Assembly (NCBI RefSeq): GCF_026008515.1
Contig: NZ_BQYM01000011.1
Coordinates: 1 to 64,000, forward strand
Origin: Hoyosella levis
GTDB taxonomy: Bacteria; Actinomycetota; Actinomycetes; Mycobacteriales; Mycobacteriaceae
DNA length: 64,000 nt
Reading direction: 5' to 3'
Shown here: in pieces, positions 45,718-53,532 of the stretch
Layout: each line of letters begins with the position of its first letter
Position numbering within the stretch: the first letter of the stretch is position 1
The notes under the pieces: model-generated
What the model was told of the DNA's origin: nothing
Databases searched by the model: none
The model's input: only the letters and a program-made list of their open reading frames with translations
Position numbers and translations under genes: made by a program

Positions 45718-46956
45718 ATGACCACATCACTGAACCAGGACACGACGGTCGACGCCGTCGACACTGGCGCGGAGAACGTCGAGCGGTGGCGGGACCGCAA
45801 GCGCTACCTGTGGATCTTCTCGCTGATCCCTGCCTCGGCGGTGTTCCTCGCGGTCGGGCTAGTTGAGCTCACTGGCTGGGGATGGCTCTACTGGGGCGGG
45901 CCGATCATCGTATTCGGCTTGATCCCGCTGCTCGACATCGTCTTCGGCCCTGACGGCCAGAACCCGCCCGACGAGGTGATGGAAGAGCTCGACCAGGACA
46001 GGTTCTACCGCTGGGTCACCTACGCCTACATTCCGCTGCAGTACATCGGCCTGGCCCTCGCGGTCTACCTCTGGGCCACCGGCAACCTCTCCGTATTCGA
46101 GAGCATCGGCCTGGCCACCACGGTTGCCGTGACCTCCGGCATCGGCATCAGCGTCGCGCACGAGATGGGCCACAAGAAGGAGGAGCACGAGCGCTGGATG
46201 TCCCGCATCGTCCTCGCGCAGTCCTTCTACGGCCACTTCTTCATCGAGCACAACCGCGGCCACCACGTCCGAGTCGCCACCCCGGAGGACCCTGCTTCCT
46301 CGCGCATGGGCGAGTCGTTCTACCGCTTCTGGCCGCGCTCGGTCAAGGGTGCCTTCGTCTCCGCCTGGGAGCTGGAGAAGAACCGCCTCGAGCGCCTCGG
46401 CAAGTCGCCCTGGACGCTGAAGAACGATGTGCTCAACGCCTGGCTGATGTCGGTTGTCCTCTTCGGGGGCATCCTGGTCGGCCTGCAGGCCCTGAGCTTC
46501 GCTGGCGTGCTGGATAACTACAGCGTCTGGAACGTCCTGCCGTACCTGGTCATCCAGGCCGTGCTCGGGTTCTCGCTCCTCGAGATCGTCAACTACCTGG
46601 AGCACTACGGCCTCAAGCGCCAGAAGCTCGAGTCCGGCCGCTACGAGCGCTGCGCCCCGCGCCACAGCTGGAACAGCGACCACCTGGTCACCAACCTCGC
46701 GCTCTACCAGTTGCAGCGCCACTCCGATCACCACGCCAACCCGACCCGCCGCTACCAGATCCTGCGCAGCATGAAGGGCTCGCCCCAGCTGCCCGGTGGC
46801 TACGCGACCATGATCGTCCTCGCGGCCATCCCGCCCGTCTGGCGGGCAGTGATGGACAAGCGAGTGCTGGATCACTATGACGGCGACATCACGCAGGCCA
46901 ACATCGACCCCAAGAAGCGTGACAAGATCCTCGCCAAGTACGGGCAGGCGAATTGA
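45718..46956 (+). CDS. alkB: Alkane 1-monooxygenase (membrane diiron hydroxylase)
   Basis: This 412-residue AlkB oxidises the terminal carbon of medium-chain n-alkanes. All histidine motifs are present: HEMGHK, EHNRGHHVRVATPEDP, NYLEHYG and the C-terminal LQRHSDHHANPTRRYQ. About six membrane helices are seen, including WIFSLIPASAVFLAVGL and VWNVLPYLVIQAVLGFSLL. The enzyme needs rubredoxin and rubredoxin reductase, but none is fused or follows within the window. The ATG is set by the AlkB N-terminus and ribosome binding site; the longer frame is not conserved. It is inserted between glnE and glnA1, which are adjacent in M. tuberculosis. Confidence 0.95.
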   Translation: MTTSLNQDTTVDAVDTGAENVERWRDRKRYLWIFSLIPASAVFLAVGLVELTGWGWLYWGGPIIVFGLIPLLDIVFGPDGQNPPDEVMEELDQDRFYRWVTYAYIPLQYIGLALAVYLWATGNLSVFESIGLATTVAVTSGIGISVAHEMGHKKEEHERWMSRIVLAQSFYGHFFIEHNRGHHVRVATPEDPASSRMGESFYRFWPRSVKGAFVSAWELEKNRLERLGKSPWTLKNDVLNAWLMSVVLFGGILVGLQALSFAGVLDNYSVWNVLPYLVIQAVLGFSLLEIVNYLEHYGLKRQKLESGRYERCAPRHSWNSDHLVTNLALYQLQRHSDHHANPTRRYQILRSMKGSPQLPGGYATMIVLAAIPPVWRAVMDKRVLDHYDGDITQANIDPKKRDKILAKYGQAN

Positions 46957-47058
46957 GCCAGCCACTGAGGACCAGGCACCGACAACTGGCCCTGTCCCGA
47001 TAACGGGGTCAGGCAGCCGGTAGCCACCGTCCCCAGCGGTACAACTCAACACCAGCGC

Positions 47059-47083
47059 GGCCCGCGGGAAATCCCCGCGGGCC
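47059..47083 (+). terminator. Terminator after alkB
   Basis: GGCCCGCGGG and CCCGCGGGCC form a perfect 10-bp GC stem with a 5-nt loop 102 bp past the alkB stop, followed by GTTG. This is the usual tail-less actinobacterial terminator form. Confidence 0.6.
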
Positions 47084-47184
47084 GTTGCCGTGCGCGGGGT
47101 CGCCGGGGCGCAGGGCCGCCTGGTCGAGAGTCTCGGGCCGTGGGGCGGGGCGTGTTGCCGTGGGGCCGCGCCGTCGCCTGGTCG

Positions 47185-47257
47185 CAAACGCGATAGAAGC
47201 TGCGGGAAACCCAGGTCAGTTTCTATCGCGTTTGATGGTTTCCCGTGCTTTTGCCGC
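47185..47257. repeat. 73-bp palindromic repeat, copy A
   Basis: The element opens with a palindrome (47185-47202 against 47217-47234, 18-bp arms with one G-T mismatch, 14-nt loop) based on CAAACGCGATAGAA/TTCTATCGCGTTTG. It ends with TCCCGTGCTTTTGCCGC. A copy with the same length, about 89% identical, lies at 56038-56110. Both are in gaps between convergent genes. No coding function is apparent. It is a candidate REP/MITE-like or bidirectional terminator element. Confidence 0.9.
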
Positions 47258-47381
47258 CAGGGGGCCGTGAGCGCGGCCGCCGCCCCTGCCGCGGGGTGCC
47301 CGGCCGCCACCGGCCGCCCCCAGGGATAGTGGCACGCCGCGGCCGTGTACCTCCGCTACCCGGGCCGCGCTCCGGAAGATT

Positions 47382-47462
47382 TGCCACGGATACCCGGCTG
47401 CTGCCACCTCTACGCCGAGCTGCCACCGAAATATCGGTGGCACCTGGGAGCTATCCGTGGCA
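47382..47462. repeat. Nested double palindrome
   Basis: Outer arms TGCCACGGATA (47382-47392) and TATCCGTGGCA (47452-47462) enclose an inner hairpin TGCCACCGA-AATA-TCGGTGGCA (47421-47442). The TGCCAC core is shared by both levels. The element lies in the long alkB/glnA1 gap. Its function is unknown. Confidence 0.75.
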
Positions 47463-47551
47463 TGGGTAGGCGATGGGTGGCCGCTGTTCCCCGCCGCCGT
47501 TCCCCGCCGTAGAACACCGCCGCGACGCGCCGCAAACCGCAGCCACGAAAA

Positions 47552-47593
47552 GGTCCGCCCGCCTCACGACCGAGATCGTGGGGCGGGCGGACC
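47552..47593 (-). terminator. Rho-independent terminator of glnA1
   Basis: An 18-bp stem (GGTCCGCCCGCCTCACGA against 47576-47593, one G-T pair) with a 6-nt loop is followed on the minus strand by TTTT. It lies 56 bp past the glnA1 stop. Confidence 0.85.
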
Positions 47594-47649
47594 GGAAGCG
47601 TGCCTAGCGCGTGGAGCAGCGAGAGGAGCTGCTCAGCACGCTGCGAGGA

Positions 47650-49086
47650 TCACACGTCGTAGTACAGGTTGAACTCGTAGGGGTGCGGGCGCAGGCGGAC
47701 CGGATCGATTTCCTGCTCGCGCTTGAGCGCGATCCAGGTCTCGATGAGGTCGGTGGTGAACACGTTGCCCTCGGTGAGGAACTCGTGGTCCTTCTCGAGG
47801 TTGTCGATGACGTCCTCGAGGGAGGTGGGTGCCTGCGGGATGCCCTTGGCCTCCTCCGGCGGGAGCTCGTAGAGGTCCTTGTCGACCGGGGCGGGCGGCT
47901 CGATCTTGTTCCGGATGCCGTCGAGGCCGGCCATCATGCACGCCGCGAACGCGAGGTACGGGTTGCCGGAGCTGTCGGGCGCGCGGAACTCGAGGCGCTT
48001 GGCCTTCGGGTTGTTGCCGGTGATCGGGATGCGGACCGCGGCGGAGCGGTTGCGCTGCGAGTACACCAGGTTGATCGGGGCCTCGTAGCCCGGCACGAGG
48101 CGGTGGTACGAGTTGATCGTGGGGTTGGAGAACGCGAGCAGCGACGGCGCGTGGTGCAGGATGCCGCCGATGTAGTGGCGGGCCATGTCCGAGAGTCCGG
48201 CGTAGCCAGCCTCGTCGTGGAACAGTGGCTTGCCGTCCTTCCACAGCGACTGGTGGACGTGCATGCCCGAGCCGTTGTCGCCGAACAGGGGCTTCGGCAT
48301 GAAGGTGGCGGACTTGCCGGCCTTCCAGGCGGTGTTCTTGACGATGTACTTGAACAGCAGCAGGTCGTCGGCCGCGTGGAGGAGAGTGTTGAACTTGTAG
48401 TTGATCTCGGCCTGGCCGCCGGTGCCGACCTCGTGGTGGCCGCGCTCGATCTCGAAACCAGCGTTGGTGAGGTTGGTGGTGATCTCATCGCGCAGGTCGA
48501 CGTAGTGGTCGTAGGGCGCGACGGGGAAGTAGCCGCCCTTGTAGCGCACCTTGTAGCCCAGGTTGGGGGAGCCGTCGGCCTCGCGGTCGACGCCGGTGTT
48601 CCACCATCCGGACTTGGAGTCGATCTCGTAGAACGAGCCGTTGGCCTGCGAGTCGAAGCGGACCGAGTCGAACAGGTAGAACTCGGCCTCGGCACCGAAG
48701 AACGCGGTGTCGGCGATGCCGGTGGAGGCCAAGTACTCCTCCGCCTTGCGGGCAACGTTGCGCGGGTCGCGGCTGTAGGCCTCGCGGGTGAACGGGTCGT
48801 GGACCGAGAACACGATGTTCAGGGTCTTCGCGGCACGGAACGGGTCGATGTGCGCGGTCGTGACGTCCGGGAGCAGCAGCATGTCGGACTCGTGGATCGA
48901 CTGGAAACCACGCACCGACGAGCCGTCGAACGCGAGACCTTCCTCGATGACGTCCTGGTTGAACGTCGACGCCGGGATCGAGAAGTGCTGCTGCACGCCC
49001 GGGAGGTCGCAGAATCGAACATCGACGTACTCGACGTTCTGATCCTTAATGAACTTGAAGACTTCTTCGGCATTGGAAAACGCCAC
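47650..49086 (-). CDS. glnA1: Glutamine synthetase type I (GlnA1)
   Basis: This 478-residue dodecameric GSI-beta enzyme assimilates ammonium into glutamine. Motifs include FDGSSVRGF, the metal ligands GAEAEFYLF and [17 protein letters not shown]-binding [19 protein letters not shown] and RLEFRAPD. The adenylylation Tyr is in [10 protein letters not shown], the target of GlnE. The GTG start has AAGGAG 7 nt upstream. A GlnR box precedes it and a strong terminator follows it, so it is monocistronic. Confidence 0.97.
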   Translation of the reverse strand: MAFSNAEEVFKFIKDQNVEYVDVRFCDLPGVQQHFSIPASTFNQDVIEEGLAFDGSSVRGFQSIHESDMLLLPDVTTAHIDPFRAAKTLNIVFSVHDPFTREAYSRDPRNVARKAEEYLASTGIADTAFFGAEAEFYLFDSVRFDSQANGSFYEIDSKSGWWNTGVDREADGSPNLGYKVRYKGGYFPVAPYDHYVDLRDEITTNLTNAGFEIERGHHEVGTGGQAEINYKFNTLLHAADDLLLFKYIVKNTAWKAGKSATFMPKPLFGDNGSGMHVHQSLWKDGKPLFHDEAGYAGLSDMARHYIGGILHHAPSLLAFSNPTINSYHRLVPGYEAPINLVYSQRNRSAAVRIPITGNNPKAKRLEFRAPDSSGNPYLAFAACMMAGLDGIRNKIEPPAPVDKDLYELPPEEAKGIPQAPTSLEDVIDNLEKDHEFLTEGNVFTTDLIETWIALKREQEIDPVRLRPHPYEFNLYYDV

Positions 49087-49188
49087 GCGTCTGCTCCTTC
49101 AGTCAAGGCCCCGCCGCGATCGGTTGCTCAGTGGCGGGTAATCAATGGGAACGGTATGAAGTTGGTATTGCCTAGCGGTCACCCGGAT

Positions 49189-49204
49189 GTTTCACCCGTG
49201 TTAC
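49189..49204 (-). promoter_or_regulatory. GlnR box upstream of glnA1
   Basis: Read on the minus strand the site is GTAAC-N6-GAAAC, an exact fit to the actinobacterial GlnR consensus gTnAC-n6-GaAAC. It lies about 103 bp before the glnA1 GTG. TACCGT (49152-49157, minus) is a plausible -10 about 40 bp downstream, so GlnR would be placed to activate. Confidence 0.75.
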
Positions 49205-49309
49205 CAAATCCGGCGAGTTCGACGAATCGACACGAGCTGTTCCCGGCCCCGTGTGATCCTGGCCGCCCCGGTCCATGCATCGGTTGCCCGGGCGTGACCG
49301 CGCGGTACG

Positions 49310-49326
49310 GTCACTATCCTAGTGAC
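49310..49326 (+). promoter_or_regulatory. Palindrome over the RDD-gene promoter
   Basis: GTCACTA-TCC-TAGTGAC is a perfect 7-bp-arm inverted repeat that contains the -10 hexamer TATCCT (49315-49320). The ATG at 49328 starts 7 nt after the hexamer, so the repeat covers the -10 and the presumed start site of a leaderless mRNA, ideal for repression. Confidence 0.5.
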
Positions 49327-49327
49327 T

Positions 49328-49792
49328 ATGCCCCGAAATATTGGATCTTGGCTCTACGGACCTTCGGCCGCGTTGCCCGAAGGCCAGACCGGCAACGAGC
49401 AACTGTACCGCGGCGAGAGCCTCGGGCTGCCCGCGGACGGCCCCGGATCGATGCCCACCTGGCTGCGCCGCAGTGGCGCGTTCTTCGCCGACATCATCAT
49501 GGCCGCGCTGGTCGCGGGCCTGTTCACGCTGCCGGACCCGCCTCGCCAGTGGAGCCTGCTCGTCTGGTTCGCTGTCGCCATCCTGGCCGTCTTCTTGTTC
49601 TCCTTCACGCCCGGGCAGGCACTGTTCGGCCTGCGCGTGCAACGAGCGCACAGCCCGGCCGCGGTGGGGCTCGGACGCTCGATCCTGCGCGCGATCCTCG
49701 TGTTCCTGCTGATCCCCGCCGCGATCTGGGATCGCGATGGTCGAGGGCTGCACGATCGGGTCACCGACACGGTGGTCATCCGCTCCCGCTAG
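49328..49792 (+). CDS. RDD family membrane protein
   Basis: This 154-residue protein has a polar N-terminus, then WLRRSGAFFADIIMAALVAGLFTL (the R and D of RDD), a second helix (LLVWFAVAILAVFLFSF), the TPGQALFGLRV motif, and a third helix with the final Asp (AAIWDRDGRGLHDRV). The family has roles in ion exchange or membrane homeostasis. It corresponds to Rv2219A beside glnA1. Start 49328 fits the leaderless promoter; GTG 49322 is also in frame. Confidence 0.88.
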   Translation: MPRNIGSWLYGPSAALPEGQTGNEQLYRGESLGLPADGPGSMPTWLRRSGAFFADIIMAALVAGLFTLPDPPRQWSLLVWFAVAILAVFLFSFTPGQALFGLRVQRAHSPAAVGLGRSILRAILVFLLIPAAIWDRDGRGLHDRVTDTVVIRSR

Positions 49793-49819
49793 GGGTGGTA
49801 GTCCGCTCCCGGTCGGCTG

Positions 49820-50560
49820 CTAGCGGCGGCGGATGGTGCGCTGGACGTTCTTCATGCGTCCGCCACCGGGCACCGGCCCCTTGGGCATGGCGGGGCCCCC
49901 GGAGCGGGAGGCGATCGCCGCGAGACGGCTCTCGAGGGCGTCCATCTGCTTGCGATTGATGTTCTTCGGCAGCCGGTTCACGGCCTTCTGCAGCTTCGAG
50001 AGCGGGATCTGATCCTCGTCGTTGCCGACGATGATCTCGTAGATCGGGGTGTTGCCGACGAGCCGGGCCACGCGCTTCTTCTCCTGGGCGAGCAAGCTCT
50101 TGACACGGTGCGGGGTGCCCTCGCCGACGAGGATCACACCGGGGCGGCCCAGCACCCGGTGCACGGCATCGAGCTGGGTGGTGCCGGCCACCGCGTTGGA
50201 GACGATCCACGGACCGCGCAGCGACTCGAGGGCCCAGGCGGCCGCTCCGGGCTGGCCGTCGGCCTTCTTGTACACGGACTGGGTCATGCGGCGGCCGAAG
50301 ATGATGAAGGCCAGCAGCAAACCGAGGATCAGGCCCAGCGGCAGGAACAGCCATTGCGCTCCGACCAGGGCGCCGATGCCGAACATGACGGCCGTGGTCA
50401 CGACGATCGTGCCCACGAGGATCGGAATCAACCATTTGTCCTGCTCGCGCTGCATCTTGAACGCCTGCCACAGCTGTGACCGCCGTTCCCGCGACCGTGC
50501 CTTGCGGGCAGCCTTCAGTGCTTTTCGCTGCTCCTTGTCGAGCTTCTCCGCCTTCGCCAT
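49820..50560 (-). CDS. DUF4191 membrane protein
   Basis: This 246-residue protein has a Lys/Arg-rich N-terminus (DKEQRKALKAARKARSRERR), two adjacent membrane helices (LIPILVGTIVVTTAVMFGIGAL and WLFLPLGLILGLLLAFIIF), and a cytoplasmic domain with RPGVILVGEGTP. It matches Rv2219 in length and place beside lipA. TATCCT (50567-50572, minus) lies 6 nt before the ATG and overlaps a GGAGG, so either leadered or leaderless start is possible. Its function is unknown. It follows lipA in the same direction with a 51-bp gap. Confidence 0.9.
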   Translation of the reverse strand: MAKAEKLDKEQRKALKAARKARSRERRSQLWQAFKMQREQDKWLIPILVGTIVVTTAVMFGIGALVGAQWLFLPLGLILGLLLAFIIFGRRMTQSVYKKADGQPGAAAWALESLRGPWIVSNAVAGTTQLDAVHRVLGRPGVILVGEGTPHRVKSLLAQEKKRVARLVGNTPIYEIIVGNDEDQIPLSKLQKAVNRLPKNINRKQMDALESRLAAIASRSGGPAMPKGPVPGGGRMKNVQRTIRRR

Positions 50561-50611
50561 GCCTCCAGGATACGGTGTGGGAGCTCGCGGGCGAGCCAGG
50601 TGGGTCCGTTG

Positions 50612-51655
50612 CTATCCCTGGTATCGGGCGAGGACGGCGCTGGCTTCCTGCGACGCGGCACCACCCCGGTCGAGATGCGCGAGGTTCTCGGGGATGCTCT
50701 CGCCGCGATGAGCGATCGCCTGCGCGTACAGTCGCCCTGCCCGGTAGGAGGAGCGCACCAGTGGCCCTGCCATCACCCCGGCGAAGCCAAGCTCGCGAGC
50801 TGTATCGGAGTGCTCCACGAACTCCTCCGGCCGCACCCAGCGCTCCACGGGGTGGTGCCGCGGCGAGGGACGCAAGTACTGGGTGATAGTGATGATGTCG
50901 CAGCCCGCCTCGTGCAGATCAGCGAGAGCCTCGGTGACTTCTTCAGGAGTCTCGCCCATCCCGAGGATCAGGTTCGACTTCGTGACGAGCCCGGCATCGC
51001 GCGCCATGGTGATCACATCGAGGGACCGCTGGTAGCGGAAGGCCGGGCGGATGCGGCGGAATACGCGCGGCACGGTCTCCACGTTGTGGGCGAGCACCTC
51101 GGGGCGGGAGGAGAAGACCTCCTCGAGCTGGCCGGGGTCCGCGTTGAAGTCCGGGATGAGCAGTTCCACGCCGGTGCCGGGATTCAGCGAGTGGATCTGC
51201 CGGACAGTCTCGGCGTACAGCCATGCGCCACCGTCGTCGAGATCATCGCGGGCAACGCCGGTAATGGTGGAATAGCGCAGCCCCATAGCCTGCACGCTCT
51301 CGGCAACACGGCGTGGCTCGTCGAGGTCGAGCGCCGCGGGCTTGCCGGTGTCGATCTGGCAGAAGTCACAGCGCCGGGTGCATTGGTCGCCGCCGATGAG
51401 GAACGTCGCTTCGCGATCCTCCCAGCATTCGAAGATGTTCGGGCAGCCCGCTTCCTCGCAGACGGTGTGCAGGCCCTCGCGGCGCACGAGGCCCTTGAGC
51501 TCCGTGTACTCGGGTCCCATCGTCGCGCGCGTGCGGATCCAGCCCGGCTTTCGCTCGATGGGGGTCTCCGCGTTGCGAACCTCGACGCGGAGCAGCTTGC
51601 GTCCTTCTGGTGCGACAGTCACGATCTCGATCCTACGCTTGGGTGCAGTGGTCAT
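50612..51655 (-). CDS. lipA: Lipoyl synthase
   Basis: This radical SAM enzyme of 347 residues inserts two sulfurs into protein-bound octanoyl groups. The auxiliary cluster ligands are in [12 protein letters not shown], the SAM cluster motif is CTRRCDFC, and the C-terminal RSSYRAG supplies the conserved Ser. ATG 51655 is chosen; GTG 51673 is also in frame. It follows lipB by 24 bp. Its targets include DlaT lipoyl domains (53.5 kb) and glycine cleavage H protein. Confidence 0.95.
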   Translation of the reverse strand: MTTAPKRRIEIVTVAPEGRKLLRVEVRNAETPIERKPGWIRTRATMGPEYTELKGLVRREGLHTVCEEAGCPNIFECWEDREATFLIGGDQCTRRCDFCQIDTGKPAALDLDEPRRVAESVQAMGLRYSTITGVARDDLDDGGAWLYAETVRQIHSLNPGTGVELLIPDFNADPGQLEEVFSSRPEVLAHNVETVPRVFRRIRPAFRYQRSLDVITMARDAGLVTKSNLILGMGETPEEVTEALADLHEAGCDIITITQYLRPSPRHHPVERWVRPEEFVEHSDTARELGFAGVMAGPLVRSSYRAGRLYAQAIAHRGESIPENLAHLDRGGAASQEASAVLARYQG

Positions 51656-51679
51656 CAGTGGCCGCGAGGCCACGCACGG

Positions 51680-52462
51680 CTAGGTGAAGCTGTACGTCGT
51701 CACCCGGGGGCCGGGGACATGATCGCCCGCGGCGGGGGAGGGTCGCGGCACGGGATGCTCCGAGACGGGGAGCTCCCCATCAAGCGCCAGTGCCACGGCG
51801 TCCGTGACGGCAGGAATGACGTCGTGGACGGTGATCTCGCGGCCGAGCTCGCGCGAGAGCGAGGTCACCCCGGCATCGGTGATGCCGCAGGGGATGATCG
51901 CATCGAACGCATCGAGCACATTGTTGCAGTTGAGCGCGAACCCATGCAGCGTGACGCCACGGGCGACGCGGACGCCGATCGCCGCGATCTTGCGCTCCGG
52001 CAGGAACCGGGTCTCGCCATCGGGCCCTGGCTGCGCGCCCGCTGGCAGCCACACGCCAGATCGTCCGTCGATCCTCCCGCAGGGAACACCGAGGCCGGTG
52101 ACCACCGAGATGAGTGCTTCCTCGATCCGCCGCACGTAGCCCACCACATCGATGGGCTCGGCGAGAGCAACGATGGGGTAGCCGACGAGCTGGCCGGGGC
52201 CGTGCCAGGTGATCTTCCCGCCCCGATCCACGTCGATGACGGGCGTGCCATCGGTGGGCCGCTCGGCATCGACGGTGCGCCGCCCGGCCGTGTAGACGGG
52301 CGGGTGCTCGAGCAGCAGGACGGTGTCGGAGCCCTCGCCGCGGGCGCGTGCGCCCGCGATCTCGCGCTGCCGGGCCCATGCTGCGAGGTAGTCGACCGTT
52401 CCGGCCTCGACGAACTCCAGCGCGGTCACGGATGACCGGGCGGAAGCGCTGCGCTCACTCAT
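51680..52462 (-). CDS. lipB: Octanoyl-ACP:protein octanoyltransferase
   Basis: This 260-residue enzyme moves octanoate from ACP to lipoyl domains. Conserved motifs are [31 protein letters not shown], the catalytic Lys in [11 protein letters not shown] and the catalytic Cys in [13 protein letters not shown] (52470-52475, minus) ends 7 nt before the ATG, suggesting a leaderless promoter within the lipB-TIGR01777 gap. An upstream-extended frame overlapping the next gene is spurious. Confidence 0.95.
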   Translation of the reverse strand: MSERSASARSSVTALEFVEAGTVDYLAAWARQREIAGARARGEGSDTVLLLEHPPVYTAGRRTVDAERPTDGTPVIDVDRGGKITWHGPGQLVGYPIVALAEPIDVVGYVRRIEEALISVVTGLGVPCGRIDGRSGVWLPAGAQPGPDGETRFLPERKIAAIGVRVARGVTLHGFALNCNNVLDAFDAIIPCGITDAGVTSLSRELGREITVHDVIPAVTDAVALALDGELPVSEHPVPRPSPAAGDHVPGPRVTTYSFT

Positions 52463-52512
52463 GGAAGCCACCGTACTCCTCGCGGGGGCGGCCCATGCCC
52501 GGTGCGCGGCGC

Positions 52513-53412
52513 CTAGGAGTGGCTCGATGCGGCGAGAGTGGCATCGAGCGCCTCGCGGATCGTGTTGTGCACGAAGTCGAACCCCGCGGCCTCGAGCTTG
52601 GCCGGTATCGCGCGCTGGCCGCCGAGGATGCCTTCCGAGGCGAACTCTCCGACGGCGGCCTTGAGCGCGAAGCCGGGCACGATCCATGGCGCCGGGCGGT
52701 GCGTGGCCTTGGCGAATGCCCGGTTGAACTCCGCGTTCGTGACAGGAGCAGGCCCGGTCAGGTTTACCGGGCCCTGAAGAGCCTCGTTGCCAAGGATGAA
52801 CTCCACGGCCCGGACGTGATCCTCCAGGCTGATCCAGGGGAAGTACTGCCGGCCATCGCCGAGACGCCCGCCGAGGCCGAGCTTGTAGAGGGGGATCAGC
52901 TTGGGCAGCATGCCTCCCGCGCGGGAGAGGACCACGCCGGTGCGGATGCAAGCGACCCGTGTGCCCTGCGTCGCGTGCCGCTGCGCGGTCGCTTCCCATT
53001 CCTCGCACAGGCTCGCGAGGAAGCCCTCTCCGGCGGGCGAGGACTCATCGACCTTCTTGCTGCCAGTGTCGCCGTAGAAGCCGACAGCGCTCGCGCTGAT
53101 CATGGTGGGAACCCCTGCGGCCGCCGCGGCCTCGCCCAGCACCTCGGTGGGCCCGATCCGGCTATCGCGCAGCTCCTGCTTGTACGCGCCGGTCCAGCGC
53201 CGATCACCGATGCTCGCGCCACCGAGGTTGATCACCGCATCAGTGGATGCGAGAACCGCGGGGTCGAGCCGTGCCGTGGGGTCCCAGCGCACCTCGTCCG
53301 GGGCGTGCGTCGCGCGCCGGACCATGCGAACGACGTCATGCCCGCTCGAGCGCAGCGCCGCGACGAGTGCCGTGCCGATCAAACCTGATGATCCCGCGAT
53401 TGCCACGCGCAT
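52513..53412 (-). CDS. TIGR01777 family NAD-dependent epimerase-like protein
   Basis: This 299-residue SDR-superfamily protein has [14 protein letters not shown] (nucleotide site), [13 protein letters not shown], and [10 protein letters not shown] in place of the usual active-site region, plus the C-terminal DUF1731 part ([24 protein letters not shown]). It is the Rv2216 counterpart between dlaT and lipB. GAAGGAAGG precedes the ATG. The family function is not firmly known; a role in cell-division or sugar nucleotide metabolism has been suggested for relatives. Confidence 0.9.
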   Translation of the reverse strand: MRVAIAGSSGLIGTALVAALRSSGHDVVRMVRRATHAPDEVRWDPTARLDPAVLASTDAVINLGGASIGDRRWTGAYKQELRDSRIGPTEVLGEAAAAAGVPTMISASAVGFYGDTGSKKVDESSPAGEGFLASLCEEWEATAQRHATQGTRVACIRTGVVLSRAGGMLPKLIPLYKLGLGGRLGDGRQYFPWISLEDHVRAVEFILGNEALQGPVNLTGPAPVTNAEFNRAFAKATHRPAPWIVPGFALKAAVGEFASEGILGGQRAIPAKLEAAGFDFVHNTIREALDATLAASSHS

Positions 53413-53497
53413 GCGGGTACCGCCTTCCTTCTTGTGAAGCGACTCCTTCGTGCAGCGCCGGGAGCTCGATTGCCCTGGCGCGGGCCTGCCCGAAAGG

Positions 53498-53528
53498 CCG
53501 GGCCCCGGCATGTTGTGCCAGGGCCCGG
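53498..53528 (-). terminator. Terminator of dlaT
   Basis: CCGGGCCC and GGGCCCGG with an inner GGCA/TGCC stem and one internal mismatch form a hairpin that starts 4 bp past the dlaT stop. On the minus strand it is followed by CCTTTC. Confidence 0.7.
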
Positions 53529-53532
53529 TCGC

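Noticed and set aside
45527-45730. 67-residue minus-strand frame upstream of alkB
   Set aside because: It overlaps the alkB ribosome binding site and promoter, has no ribosome binding site of its own and no recognisable sequence.
46957-47649. Rubredoxin gene after alkB
   Set aside because: No CxxC-type pair typical of rubredoxin appears in any frame; the region holds only hairpins and repeats.
47611-49959. 782-residue plus-strand open frame opposite glnA1
   Set aside because: Antisense shadow of glnA1 caused by GC-rich third positions; it runs through the promoter, the GlnR box and the RDD gene.
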